Assembly (NCBI RefSeq): GCF_014839805.1
Contig: NC_051140.1
Location: 12,545,826 to 12,609,825 of the forward strand
Length of the DNA stretch: 64,000 nucleotides
From: Manduca sexta
Lineage: Eukaryota > Arthropoda > Insecta > Lepidoptera > Sphingidae
Direction: 5' to 3'
This document shows, in pieces, positions 1 to 11,422 of the stretch. How positions within the stretch are numbered: the first letter of the stretch is position 1; every line of letters begins with the position of its first letter. The translations under genes were made by a program, and so were the position numbers. Below the pieces are notes generated by a model. That model saw only the letters and a program-made list of their open reading frames with translations, was not told where the DNA came from and ran no database searches.

Positions 1-593
1 TCGTAGGATGTAATATGTAGGAGGAGGTAACTTAAAATCAGGAGAGGAACTTTTTCGCACGAACGACAATAGTTTTATTAAAACGTTGACACAATTTGTT
101 TCAAATAACAAATATGTATTTTCTTCTCTAAATCATTACACTAATTGAACGTGATTGATATGTATTTGATGATAAAAATTCTGTTATTAGTGGTTCATTC
201 CAATAATCTTTAATTTCTAAATTCTGAATAAATATTATTTTTACAGATATTATGGACTTTCCACTACGAAACCGTCATATTGACTTCACATAATTCTTCA
301 ACTAATTGGAGAAACAATTCTTTACTGACACATGTACACTTGATGAGTTTATGCGTGTAATAGCATTCATCTACATAATAATATTACTCCTGGACTGACA
401 TTATGACTGATAAGTATGTACCTACATAATGTAAAGTTATTTATATAATTAACAATTTACAGGTGAAGTTAATATTTATGCACAGCTACAAGTTTCAATG
501 CTTTGGAATTACCAAATCTAAAGGATCTTTACCTAGCTCTTTTGCAGACTTATTATAATATATAATAACAAACATTATTATTATTTTCGGTAC

Positions 594-3500
594 CTGTAAA
601 TAATGTGCAGGGTTGCTCAACGCTGTGTGCAACGCTCCGCGGGGGGACCCGACGATCTGTTTCTTGACATTCGACACGTCATTAAAGAACAATATCTCGT
701 AGAAAGTCTGCGTGTGCGGCGGTTGCAATCCTTTCGCGAAAACCTCTTCTAAGTAACTTACGAACCTTAATCGAACCATTTCAAATTCAGACTGTACTCT
801 GTCAACACGCGTTGCTTTTAGCAGTTTCTAAAATACAAAAATTAAAAATAATTAGAGATAGATAGAGGCGAATATTCAGAATTCAAGTCGTCATAACAAA
901 CAAAATTGATTTCTTAAATTAACAATTATATGGCAACAATAGCCATTGACAAAAAAATATGATATCAAAGAAATTAAAGCTCTGTTACTGCTTAAAAACA
1001 ATGGTTAAATAACCAATTGATTGTGATTAAAGTATCAAATCCTTGTATCTCACCTCTTTAAGTTTATATCTATTGCCAGGAACATTTTCTACATCATCAT
1101 CGGTTTCCATAGAGTTTGTAATAATAGTTGCTTCAGTATTGGCTTTCTCAATTTGCCTCAGAAACATAAGCAAATGTACTCTAACATTTTTCACGAAACC
1201 TTCTCCTAAATGGTTGTTTACAATCACATCTTCCATGTTGTTTTTCTTTGGCGTAACTTGCAATGGTTTTACTGGTGAAACATTTTGCAGTGAAGTATTC
1301 ACAACTTTTAAGCCATTTTTTATAGTTTCCACAAGTTTCATTTGCGATTGAAAATTCAGTAACTGCATGCATTCTTTAAACGCTGTTGTCTCCACTATAT
1401 CTTGAACAGCACACTTTGTGTAGATTTCACGTACCTTGAAAATGGATAATTAACAATAACGCAATGTTTCTAATCTTCATCATCATAAATACGAAATCAA
1501 GATATAATACAATCAGAAAAGTGTACACTTGACCACCTTAAGGTTCTAAGAAAGCAGCTTGTGCATCCATCACATAAAGTCTACTGCTTCCTTTATTCAC
1601 CTCTAAACATAGCCCAACTGCTTGATGGAATATGAAAATGGGTGTGAAAATATGGATTTTACTTTAGTTAATCTATATAGCATTTATTTTATAAAACATA
1701 TTCTAGTGTATAAAGTATAACTAGCATGATTTTTCCATACCGTCTTTCCGAGTAAATTTTTAGGAATATCTTGCACAAATGCGTGTAACAATCTAACACA
1801 CAAGTAGAAACTGTATAAGTAATCATAAAGCCTATTCATTTGTTTGTACAACACATCTCTGAAGTAATTATCATCTTCAAACAAACTTATTTTTGCTCTA
1901 CAATCTTGCTGCTCCAAAAACGGCCTAAAAGACATTAACTGTCGTATGCTCTCGAGATCTTCCTTGCTGAGATTTAAAATCGTTTCCTCTAACATGTCTG
2001 GCTGGCAGCATAGTGACTTCATATTATCTCCATAATAATGATCCATCATACAATACTGGAAATTAATGAAAGCCATTTAATTTGAAAGATATAACATTTT
2101 TAAGATTTTAATTATACACAAATTGGTAAACTACAAAAAATACAATTGGTCTGTCTGAAAGGGAATTTAAAATCTACAGTACAACTGAAATAAATTGTCT
2201 CAATTCCACAGTTTACCTTCAATACTTTAAAATATGTCAGTCAGTTTATTTTTATATGCCAAGAAATTGTGTTTACCTTTATACTCTGTATGAGACCAGT
2301 AACAGAAAAATCATAAAAAAGAAACACATCTGTTAATAGTTCGAACGCTTTTCCAGATAAGTGAAAGGGGCTTGTGTGAGTCAAAAATATTTCATCCAGC
2401 ACCTGAAAAAGTTTAAAAAAATAATAATCTATTTACTTATAGCTGCTATTCCAATCTTTTGACCTGGAGGAATGTAGTAACGAGTGCGTGACTGTTATTG
2501 TTTCAGACTAAAGTGTGACAGCAGGAAATGGGGGCAAGAGGTAGCTAGCTTCATAGTATACAAAATATTAGGAAGAACATAGCACACAATAAGTAATAGC
2601 ATTCAATATAAAAAAAAAACAAATATAAATATAGTAAAACATAATCATCCAATAGTCTATAACATATACTATTACACTATAAACTTATTAAATAGTTATG
2701 GTTGTAATGCTTATATATCAAGTAGTATAAAAACTAAAAATATTATTAAAATTAACGTTACCTGATTCATATAAACTGGCGAAGAATGTGAATGAAATAC
2801 TTTAATTAATAGTTTTGATGAGATGTGGTAAGGAAAGGATTTGTGTAATGCAGACACTGATGTTGCCACGCCAAATACAATAACTATGGGTAAACATGAT
2901 GTATAGGAACTGGAAACAGAAAAAAGATATTGAAATAAATCTACATAAAAAGCCTAACGCTCATCTAATTTTTCATATGAGAGTCACTCTCATAGCAAAC
3001 GAAATAATCACTTTTTTATCACCGTTTGCGTAGATTATCAAGTTTAAAAGCAATTTGAAACAAGATATATAAAAATATTGAATATCTATTATATTACAAA
3101 AACCCAAAACCAAATAATTTCGTTGGAAGCACATAATCGTAAATGGTTTCGACTGGCGAATTTGCGATGACATCACACGTTTGTAAACATCTGGTGTCAT
3201 CGCTGTTAATATATTTACAGCCATTTTCATTAAACAATCCCAATTTCAAACTTGAACCAAATGCGAGAATGAACGAAAAGAATGATGGTTTCCGAAATCA
3301 ATAAAATAACCTATTGACTGGATTATGAGCAGTGTCCACTGTACCCATAATGCAAAATCTCGCCTAGTGGCTTAGTAAAGTTACTCTTTTTTAACATAAT
3401 ATAATATTCCACAAACAAATTGGTTTCTATATGATAGTTTTAAATATTGATACGGCATTAAATAAGAAAGAAAATTACAATACCTTACAATCATTATAAA

Positions 3501-5747
3501 ATCTTGTAATACATTGCAATTAAAGCTCTCAAAATCAGGCATAACTATTACTAAAGTGTTTGGTGGTACTCTGTGTTTATTCTTCTTTGGTGACACATTA
3601 ACATATTTTGAGCAATACCAATTTTTTAAAGCCCTCATAGTATACTGACCCCTTTTTAATTTGGTTTTACTTTTTACATTGAAATCGTCACAATCTGATG
3701 AGTCCTGAAACATTTTAAATTTGATTATTACATAATAATACTATTTACTACCATTACCACAGTATTGCTTTTTAAAATTTTATATAAGACATTATAAAAT
3801 TTCCTAAGAATACTTTTTAACTAGTAACTTTAGTTTTAATAAATATAAAAAAGAATTTTGTGACTGTGGACTATAAAGAACAATAATGAAAATAATACAT
3901 ATTTTTTTTTTTCAAAGAACTGATTCAATAATTTTATGTCACAATTAAATATACAACTTTTGTAAGCAATAATATTATGATAACAATTTAACAAAATATT
4001 TTACTGTTTTTGTAACACTAACAATTTGGGATTGCTCACAAATCAGCTGCCGAACAGCATTTTCTACTAAATGTTTAACAGAAGGCGCGTCTTGGGCATT
4101 TATGATAGCAACATGAGGTGTGATTTCTTCCCTGAAAATGTAAATTTACAAATATAATTAATGTAATTTTTACTTTAATATATCATACTTCAATTTTGTT
4201 TCTGTATCTTAGAAATATGATTATATACCACACCTATCATTTGCAACAACTAACAGACTGAAACCTAGTGCATATGGCTTCAGAACCCACAAGAAGTACA
4301 TCATTATGTGTAATTACATACACAGTTCACCAGCCATGCTGTATTTTTTTATTATAGGAATGAATTTCTCAATAATTAAATAATATTATGAAATAATATT
4401 AATGATTATTAATTATTAATATTATGAAATAATATTGAAATAATATTATGAATAATATCAGCCCTGTATTATATACTGTCCTCTACTACTGAGAGGGATA
4501 AGGCCTTAGTTGACCACGCTGGCCTAGTGCGGGTTGGTAGAATTCACACACCTTTGAAAATTGCTATAGAGAATTTCTCAGATATGCAGGCTTCCTCACC
4601 ATATTTTCCTTCACCGTTAAAGAACACGATAATTCGAAAAGAATATATACATAATTATTTTAGAAAAGTCAGTGGCGCCTTTGGGTTTAGAACCTGCGGA
4701 CATTAGTCTCGGCAGTCTGTTCCACAGCCAACTAGGCCATCGCCGCTTCTTTATATTATTATTTAATATTATTTGAGAATATTAAATCAACACCTACTTT
4801 CAAACACAAATTAAATGATTATTTACCTGATAATATTAAGTAAAGCTGTGAATTGTGATGCATGGTCTGGCTGGTTGACACCAGTTAAAAGGGTAGCACT
4901 CGGAATAATACCATCCAAAGAAAATTCATTTCTCCCAGAGAATTCCTTTATATAATTCACTATATCATTTAACAACACACTGTAAGTTCTGTGATGGAGG
5001 TCCTGGAATAAAACATGAAAATTAAGTTAGCAGAAATTGAGATCAACTTTAAGATGACGCATATCCCTCTGTTATTACAACAAGTATTATATAGTCTTCA
5101 CTCAGTGTTATAAAATAAATTTAAATATTAAAAACAGCAAATATAAGTCATATATCAGACAACTTAAAAAAAAAATCTGGTCATGGTAATTCTTTACCTG
5201 ACCATAGCGAAGCGAGGAAGAGTTACAAATTTAACATTCTATATATGTAAATTTTATGTTCTAATTAAGCATCACTCCTAATGCACCTATTTTAACAAAT
5301 AAGGTGTCTTTGTTTCTTTACTGAGTAATTGTTAAAGGCAATATTTTCATCAAATTCATAATTTTTTACTAAATAATACTTACGTCTTCAAAATATTGGG
5401 AGATAATCATAATATAAAAACCATGATAAAATCCAAGAAATAGTTTAATTTTAAAAAGTTTATTTCTAAATTATAAGCTATAATTTACTTACTTGCAGCA
5501 CATTTTCAATTAAATCCCAATTCCTTTTGTATACAACATACCAGGACTCCTCTTCAAATAGTTTCTCGAAAAATACAGATTCTGGCTTCTTTTTGCTACT
5601 TTTAACTTTTTTAAAACCATTAGGAAATAGAAACACACCCTGCAGAAAAAAAAATGGACAAAATAAGATTGATGTTGATTGTTTCAATAAAAGTAATTAC
5701 CTCGAATATTTTAAACAAACCTTTGAAACAGATACCGTAGACTCCAT
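594..5747 (-). CDS. Orc3: Origin recognition complex subunit 3 (ORC3), 3' end cut by the window edge
   Basis: ORC3 is a subunit of the nuclear complex that marks replication origins and helps load the MCM helicase. I assembled ten exons on the minus strand: 5721-5747, 5493-5639, 4827-5002, 4005-4131, 3484-3704, 2762-2909, 2277-2402, 1741-2055, 1054-1434, 594-827. All junctions are GT-AG and keep one open frame of 634 codons. The N-terminus reads MESTVSVSKGVFLFPNG, like the SxSKGCFVFKPN start of animal ORC3. Later matches are VLQDFIMIV (exon 5), LFYDFSVTGLIQ (exon 7) and PPHTQTFYEI...GSPRGALHTALSNPAHYLQ (exon 10), all in the family order. Human ORC3 is about 711 residues, so the last 80-100 residues (the winged-helix end) lie left of base 1. 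The start is set by the short first exon, which splices in phase 0 at AAG|gtttgt. The exon 4 donor could instead be 12 bases earlier (ATT|gttagt), also in phase. Identity is confident; exact edges are inferred. Confidence 0.93.
4372..4460. repeat. AT-rich simple/palindromic repeat in ORC3 intron 3
   Basis: Repeated blocks of AATAATATTATGAAAT and its near-complement fill this stretch and can fold back on themselves. It directly precedes the SINE at 4484 and may have grown by slippage. No function is visible. Confidence 0.6.
4484..4748 (-). mobile_element. tRNA-derived SINE, lepidopteran type, in ORC3 intron 3
   Basis: Read on the minus strand, the element opens with a pol III A-box-like TGGCCTAGTTGG (near 4727-4738), followed by a B-box-like GGTTCTAAACCC (near 4685-4696). 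These are the two internal promoter boxes of tRNA-derived SINEs. The body has the familiar lepidopteran segment that on the plus strand reads CTACTACTGAGAGGGATAAG, then GCCTAGTGCGGGTTGG. It lies wholly inside the intron, in the same direction as ORC3 transcription. Boundaries are approximate. Confidence 0.72.
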
Positions 5748-7960
5748 TACGGATGTGACCGTTGTAACTCGTGAAAAAAAAACTATCAACAATTTATATG
5801 AACCTGCCGATTATAACCCAACTTCGTATGAGTCCAAGGTATGGACCTATATGTCCGTTACGTACACTGGTGTTTATGATGCTGAACCCATAAAAAATGT
5901 TATGTTTATTATTTCATAATTTACTTTATATGATACACATAATATTCATTGTTATTTCAGCAAACAGTTCATAAAAACCACGCACAAAATAAAATTTGAA
6001 ACAATTCAAATTGTTTATTGTCAATCACATTCTCTAATCTAATTTTTTTTTTTTTTTTGGAAAGGCAAAGTATTCTAGCCCATACAGCCTCGTCATTAAT
6101 AGTGCTTTCAATGAGATGCAGTACGATAAGGCCTAAGCCAAGTCTTCATATCATTTCCTTGTTAATGTTATTTAAATAAGGCCAAAGCCAAGTTTTCATA
6201 TTATTTCCTTGTTTAATTATTATTATTATATAAATAAGGCCAAAGCCAAGTCATAAGTTTATTTTTTCTCTAATCTCAGCTCTGACAAGTGACAAGCGGT
6301 AGCATCCTTGTATTAGAGCTTTAACATCCGGAAATTCCTTTTCTGAATTCTGGTCTGGTCAGAAATGCTACGGATGTAAAAAAATCTATGAGTGAAACTT
6401 CACTTTCACACACTTTCACAAATTTAACATCCTATTACTAGTATATTACCAAATTAATGATAGCTTTTAATTTTATAGATTGATTTGAAAGAATATCATT
6501 GGCAAACATTATGGATTCCGGAATTCATTCCATTCCACGCAGTTTATATTGAAAGCGCCAATAAGTTGATGTATACATCAATTTTAACGGAAAAAAAATA
6601 ATTTTACACGAAACTCAATACAAAAATCCGTCTTCTATATATTTTCTTTAGTGGTACATTATTAGAAATGTGTCGCAACGGAGGTAATCGGCGTAGCAAT
6701 TACTGCACTTGCAGCATCGTGCGGCATGTTTCGTCCCAGCCCGACTTAATGGACGCGAAGATTCAACGTACCTTCCTAATTTAAATAATATTATAGTATT
6801 ATTAATGCATCGATATATATGTACTACGAACTAGATTTGGCGTTCCCAACATTCACTGTGTTCAACTGAATTGAATTGCAATCATTGATTGCAATGCAAC
6901 TGACTTTAATATGGTTAATAGTGACAGCTTTTGGTTGTGGATGGAGTGGCGCTGATAATTAAGAACTCGAGTCTAAGTGTAAACTTGGATTTGAATAAAA
7001 AATATTAATCAAATAAGTAAAATTATTTGTTGTTCAAGTTAATAAATTAGGGTATAACAGTGACGTTTCGGCTGCCATTTTAGTTCAGATTTTGAACAAA
7101 TAGTTTATATGGACGTTCTTGTCTATAGAATATACGTCAATATGTTTAATGTTATCAAATATATCGATAATAACTTATTTATAGATACTTGGTATATTTT
7201 GTAACCCATGACCAAATAAATAAAATATTTAAAAAAAAATGAGGTGAAAAAAAAGTCTTAAATCGATCCTTCGAAATTAGTCTGTATTATAACAAACAAC
7301 ATTATAGAGTACCGCCTGATCCGTAGACACAGGAATGGTATAGACAGGTGATCTTATCAATTTGCAGTATTTAATAATCTAAGATGGGCATACATTTTGC
7401 AATATCGTAGGTAAACACGATTTCCATGATATCGATGCCACTAGGACAGCTTAAGAGCAATAAGAGATAAGTATTGGTTGAATTTGGTATAAAATATTTT
7501 TAAAGTTATCATAATAATATAATATACTTAGTTTTAACCTAAATAAATTATATTAATATGTAATATAGGTAGGTACGTTTTATTTATTTTTTTATTAATG
7601 TAATTTTTTTATAAACGTGCTTAATTCACAAGAAATTTCTTGATTTAATAATTGTTTTTTGGTAACAATAATAAATAAGCATTTATAATTATTAATGTTT
7701 GTGTTCAATCTTCAAAATGCCTAAAACTTTTAGGTCCTAAAATTTTGGTTTATATACCTAAATAGAACTGTAAATTTTACCTATGTATTAAAGTCATCCC
7801 TTCCTCCCTACGCCGTAGTCGGGTGATTTTAATTATTTTCATTACTTAATTTAAATACATTACTTTTAATTCAATTTAACATTACACTTTTAAACGAGTC
7901 CTGCCTTAAGGTGGTTCCCCTAGTAAAACGGTGCGCTATCCATATTTTAGAAGCTAAGTA
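5748..7960. other. Intergenic DNA upstream of ORC3
   Basis: This is the 5' flank of ORC3 and presumably contains its promoter and 5' UTR, but I see no TATA box or initiator good enough to call. It is AT-rich with a poly-T tract at 6043-6058 and a short tandem repeat at 6126-6257 (listed separately). A plus-strand ORF that overlaps ORC3 exons 1-2 and runs to 5919 is a by-product of the ORC3 coding strand. I see no other gene. Confidence 0.6.
6126..6257. repeat. Short imperfect tandem repeat, 2.4 copies
   Basis: ATAAGGCCAAAGCCAAGT, followed by TTCATATTATTTCCTTGTT, occurs at 6126 and 6176, with a truncated third copy at 6234. The unit is 50-58 bp and varies through a run of ATT. The poly-T tract just before it suggests the tail of an old retroposon. 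Confidence 0.6.
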
Positions 7961-8395
7961 CTAACTTTTCTTCACGGCTTCGCCCGCGTGAAGGAGTTTT
8001 CCGAGATAAAAGTCCCGCTATATGTTTTCCCGGCATAGAAAGTAGCCTATAACCTTCTCAGGGTCAACAATCTCCATATATGACTGTGGTCTTTGTTTTA
8101 TAACATATTTTTTTAATTTTTTAAGAGGAACAGTTTCGTCATTTCTCTTGCATAACTTTAATTGTTTACGCAGCACACGCAATATAATATCTCAAAAGTT
8201 ATAAAGTTTCCACGTTTTTTCAACATTTTTCATTAATGCTATGTTCCTTTTAATCATAGCGTGATGGTACGTAGCTTATAGCCTTCCTCGATAAGTAGGC
8301 TATCCAACACTAAAATTTCAGCCAAATCGCTTCAGCCGTTCTTGAGTTATAAATAGTGTAACTGACACAACTTTCTTTTGTATTATAAGTATAGA
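7961..8395 (-). mobile_element. Short Helitron-like element, degenerate 3' end
   Basis: The plus strand begins CTAACTTTTC then CGGCTTCGCCCGCGTG and ends TTATAAGTATAGA. On the minus strand that is a 5' TC start and a 3' GC-rich hairpin just before the terminus, flanked by A and T as expected for Helitron insertion. The 3' tetranucleotide is TTAG instead of CTAG, a point change. It encodes no protein and so is non-autonomous. It shares its tail with the elements at 8418, 15324, 42076 and 61772. Confidence 0.6.
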
Positions 8396-8417
8396 TTTAC
8401 TTCAAATTTATAAAATA

Positions 8418-9435
8418 CTAGCTTTTGCCCGCGGCTCCGCCCGCGTTAGAAAGTTTTTCGGGCTAAAGTATTCCGTTATAAAAGGCACGCTATATATTTT
8501 CCCGGAAGCCTATGTTCTTCCCAGGGTCTCGAACTGTCTCCATAACAAATTTCATCTTAATATGTTGGGTAGTTTTTGAATTTAACACGTTCAGGCAGTC
8601 GGATGCAGCGGGGGACTTTGTTTTATAATATATTTTTGTAGAACTTTTTAAGAGGAACAATCCCGTCATACATCACTGTTGCATAACTTTAACTGTTTAC
8701 GCAGCGCACGCAACGGAAGCCCTCAAAACTAATAAATTTTCTCCGTTTTTGCAACATGTTTCATTACTGCTTCGCTCCCATTGGTCATAGCTTGATGATA
8801 TATACCCTATAGCATTTCAAAAACAGAGTGCTATCAAACACAAAAATATTTTTTCAATTTGAACCGGTAGTTCCTGAGATTAGCCATTACTGCCCGCTCC
8901 TATTGGTCATAGCGTGATGATATATAGCCTATAGCGCTACACGAATAAAGAGCTATCCAACACAAAAAGATTTTTTCAGTTCGAACCGGTAGTTCCTGAG
9001 ATTAGTCATTACTGCTCCGCTCCTATTGGTCATAGCGTGATGATATATAGCCTATAGCACTACACGAATAAAGAGCTATCCAACGCAAAAATAATTTTTC
9101 AGTTTGGACCGGTAGTTCCTGAGATTAGCCATTACTGCTCTGCTCCTATTGGGTATAGCGTGATGATATATAGCCTATAGCACTCCACGAACAAAGGGCT
9201 ATCCAACGCAAAAAGAATTTTTCAGTTTGGACCGGTAGTTCCTGAGATTAGCTATTACTGCTCCGCTCCTATTGGGTATAGCGTGATGATATATAGCCTA
9301 TAGCACTCCACGAACAAAGGGCTATCCAACGCAAAAAGAATTTTTCAATTTGGACTGGTAGTTCCTGAGATTAGCGCGTTCAAACAAACAAACAAACAAA
9401 CAAACAAACTCTTCAGCTTTATATAATAGTATAGA
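8418..9435 (-). mobile_element. Complete non-autonomous Helitron-like element, 1018 bp, long form
   Basis: On the minus strand it starts TCTATACTATTATATAAAGC and ends in a GC-rich hairpin (CGCGGGCGGAGCCGCG) followed by GGCAAAAGCTAG. It sits between A and T (8417 and 9436). TC start, subterminal 3' hairpin, CTAG end and A/T target are the structural marks of Helitrons. Near its 5' end is a run of (CAAA)n, at about 9380-9408 on the plus strand. The interior contains five tandem 123-bp units. It has no coding capacity. A sister copy lies at 42076-42844. Confidence 0.72.
8763..9376. repeat. Five tandem 123-bp units inside the Helitron-like element
   Basis: Units start at 8763, 8886, 9008, 9131 and 9254, each with ATTACTGCT(C)CGCTCCTATTGG and ending GGTAGTTCCTGAGATTAGC. 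Spacing is 122-123 bp. Units 4 and 5 are the most alike (GGGTATAGCG in place of GGTCATAGCG), which points to recent unit duplication. Confidence 0.85.
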
Positions 9436-9831
9436 TATAGAAAAAAAATTATATCATATACCTACAATATGTTATCTTAATTTCTTAGTTTTTTTTTATA
9501 ACGTGGTTATTATTGTCCTTAATTTCACAATGAAAATTGTTAATTCCATGCTATGTGTTGATGTTCAAAACTATTAAATAGACATTTCAATGAGGAATAT
9601 TTTGGTAGTTTACAATTTTCTAAAATATTTAGAATGATTTTTAAATTAATTTTTCATGAATCTGCGTATTCCCGCCGTAAGTCGTGCGCCCAAAGTGTAT
9701 GTAACGAATGCTTAAGTCAATTTATTTGCTCGGAAGAAGGTCTTAGGTAAGTTCTACGTTCGAAAGCAACAACACTTGGCTATTTTGTATGAAAAATGGA
9801 TAACGTTATTAATCATGTACCAGGTTTGTAA

Positions 9832-10240
9832 TCTATATATATAAAAATGAATTGCTGTTCGTTAGTCTCGCTAAAACTCGAGAACGGCTGAACGGATTTA
9901 TCTTATCTTGGTCTTGAATTATTCGTGGAGGTCTAGGGAAGATTTAAAAGGTGAGAAAAATTCGAATAATTGCCGGGAAAATCCTCAAAACAGCATTTTT
10001 CTATTTCCCATACAAACGTTTTCTAACTAATACGTAGAGTCAATTTGAGCTTTATTGCTATTGTATAAAGTTCACTGTTGTCTAAGCAATGTAGGTGTGT
10101 TCCTAACATCAAAGCAGTGTGCGTTGGAGCACAGAATATAATAATGTAATGTCGCGTTCTGAAACTCAACAAAAGTGATATCGCGGACCCGACTAAATTG
10201 AACAGTCACAAAATTTAATATATCATTAGTTATTTGGTTG
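9832..10240 (+). mobile_element. 5' portion of a Lep1-type Helitron-like element
   Basis: The start TCTATATATATAAAAATGAA, followed by TTGCTGTTCGTTAGTCTCGC and AACTCGAGAACGGCTG, is what I recall as the 5' end of a common lepidopteran Helitron family. It is preceded by A (9831), as required. I see no matching 3' hairpin before the next element begins at 10320, so it appears truncated. The right edge is approximate. Confidence 0.5.
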
Positions 10241-10319
10241 GCTTCACGATATTATTTCTTTTGTTTTACTTTAAAATGCATGTTTTCGTTATGGACAATT
10301 TTTGAGCTACTTTTGCATA

Positions 10320-10817
10320 TCTATACTTATAATAAATCTGTAGAGAGGTCAATTCTGTACATGAAATATATTTCCAAAATAACTGGGGGTGATTAGGGAT
10401 CGATACTGATGCCAAAAATGCAATTAGTAAAATTTTTGTCTGTCTGTCTGTATAACCGTTATAGAAACAAAAACTACTCGACGGATTTTAACTTAACTTG
10501 GTACAATTATTTTTCATACTCCTGAGCTGGTTATAGTATACTTTTCATCACGCTACAATTAATAGGAGCATAGCAGTGATGGAAAATGTTGGGAAAACGG
10601 GAGAAGTTACTCCATTTTTAAGCTTCCTTCATTTCGTGTGCAACCTTAATGGTTAAAAGTTCCTTCGATTTCACCAGGATCCCATCATCAGACCCTGACC
10701 GGACAATCGGACCACCTGCATACCACCATAAATTAAAAAAACATCCCGACAAATTGAGCACCTTCTCCATTTTTGAAACCCGAAATCCACGCGGGCGAAG
10801 CTGCGGGCGGAAGCTAG
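10320..10817 (+). mobile_element. Complete non-autonomous Helitron-like element, 498 bp
   Basis: It starts TCTATACTTATAATAAATC after A10319 and ends CACGCGGGCGAAGCTGCGGG, then CGGAAGCTAG before T10818. That gives a TC start, a GC-rich subterminal hairpin, a CTAG end and an A/T target. The interior carries CTGTCTGTCTGT and a primer-like 'GACGGATTTTAACTTAACTTGG' type segment common to such elements. Small ORFs on both strands at 10618-10852 lie in the tail and are not genes. Orientation is opposite to the two elements on its left. Confidence 0.65.
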
Positions 10818-11281
10818 TACACAATAAATACACATTTATAACAGAAACATGATTTTATTATTAATGTGTACCTAGTACCTACAAGGCAATAAGTATAAAC
10901 TTAGTCTACTGTGCATCTAAAAAGGAATAAGTACAACGAACTTGAATATTAAAAACAATATGCGTCGTGTATCTTTACAATAATAATCCAATATTTTGAT
11001 TTTTCTTTTTTCGGTTTATTTTTGAAGCTATATTTTAAAAATATTACTTACATAAAAATAAAAGCGTACTTTACTTTATGTATTTTAAATATTTCATTGT
11101 TACCATTACCTACCGAGGCTTAAGGGTCGATTGAAACTAAAAATCCTCTAAAGTGCTTCAACCTCTTCAACTAGCCTTTCATAACATTAAAACAAGTGAG
11201 TACAATAATTTGATAAAAATCCTAAAAAATCATAATTTATTTACGTTTACCATACCGTTTGTTAAATTGGTTAACGATACA
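10818..11281. other. Intergenic DNA downstream of byn
   Basis: AT-rich sequence with no ORF, repeat or RNA signal that I can support. It separates the Helitron cluster from the byn 3' end. Confidence 0.5.
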
Positions 11282-11287
11282 TTTATT
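11282..11287 (-). terminator. Candidate polyadenylation signal of byn
   Basis: Plus-strand TTTATT is AATAAA on the minus strand, 136 bases past the byn stop codon. No better signal lies closer. Confidence 0.5.
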
Positions 11288-11422
11288 TAGGAAATTAATA
11301 TTTAATTGTCTTCTCACATTGTGACTGATCGTGATATTTACAGGCCATGAATTTATGTAGCTATATTGGTTTTAGTAACCAATGTTTGCTTTCACTGATA
11401 TTAGGACTATTTAACAACATCG

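Noticed and set aside
265..375. Minus-strand 36-codon frame (CYYTHKLIKCTCVSKELF then LQLVEELCEV) ending in TAG near the left edge
   Set aside because: It looks protein-like, but its only usable acceptor gives a phase that does not fit ORC3 exon 10, and it does not match the missing ORC3 C-terminus.
495..593. ORC3 exon 10 frame stays open for 33 codons past the donor (to a TGA at 495-497)
   Set aside because: The added residues do not resemble the ORC3 C-terminus, and the CAG|gtaccg donor falls exactly where homology stops. Read-through is possible but has no support.
5527..5919. 130-codon plus-strand ORF
   Set aside because: It overlaps ORC3 exons 1 and 2 on the opposite strand; openness is a by-product of the coding strand.
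8763..9376. CRISPR-like array of regular repeats
   Set aside because: The 123-bp units are contiguous with no unique spacers and lie inside a Helitron-like element in a eukaryotic genome.
10618..10852. Overlapping ORFs on both strands
   Set aside because: They lie in the tail of the Helitron-like element at 10320-10817 and show no domain.
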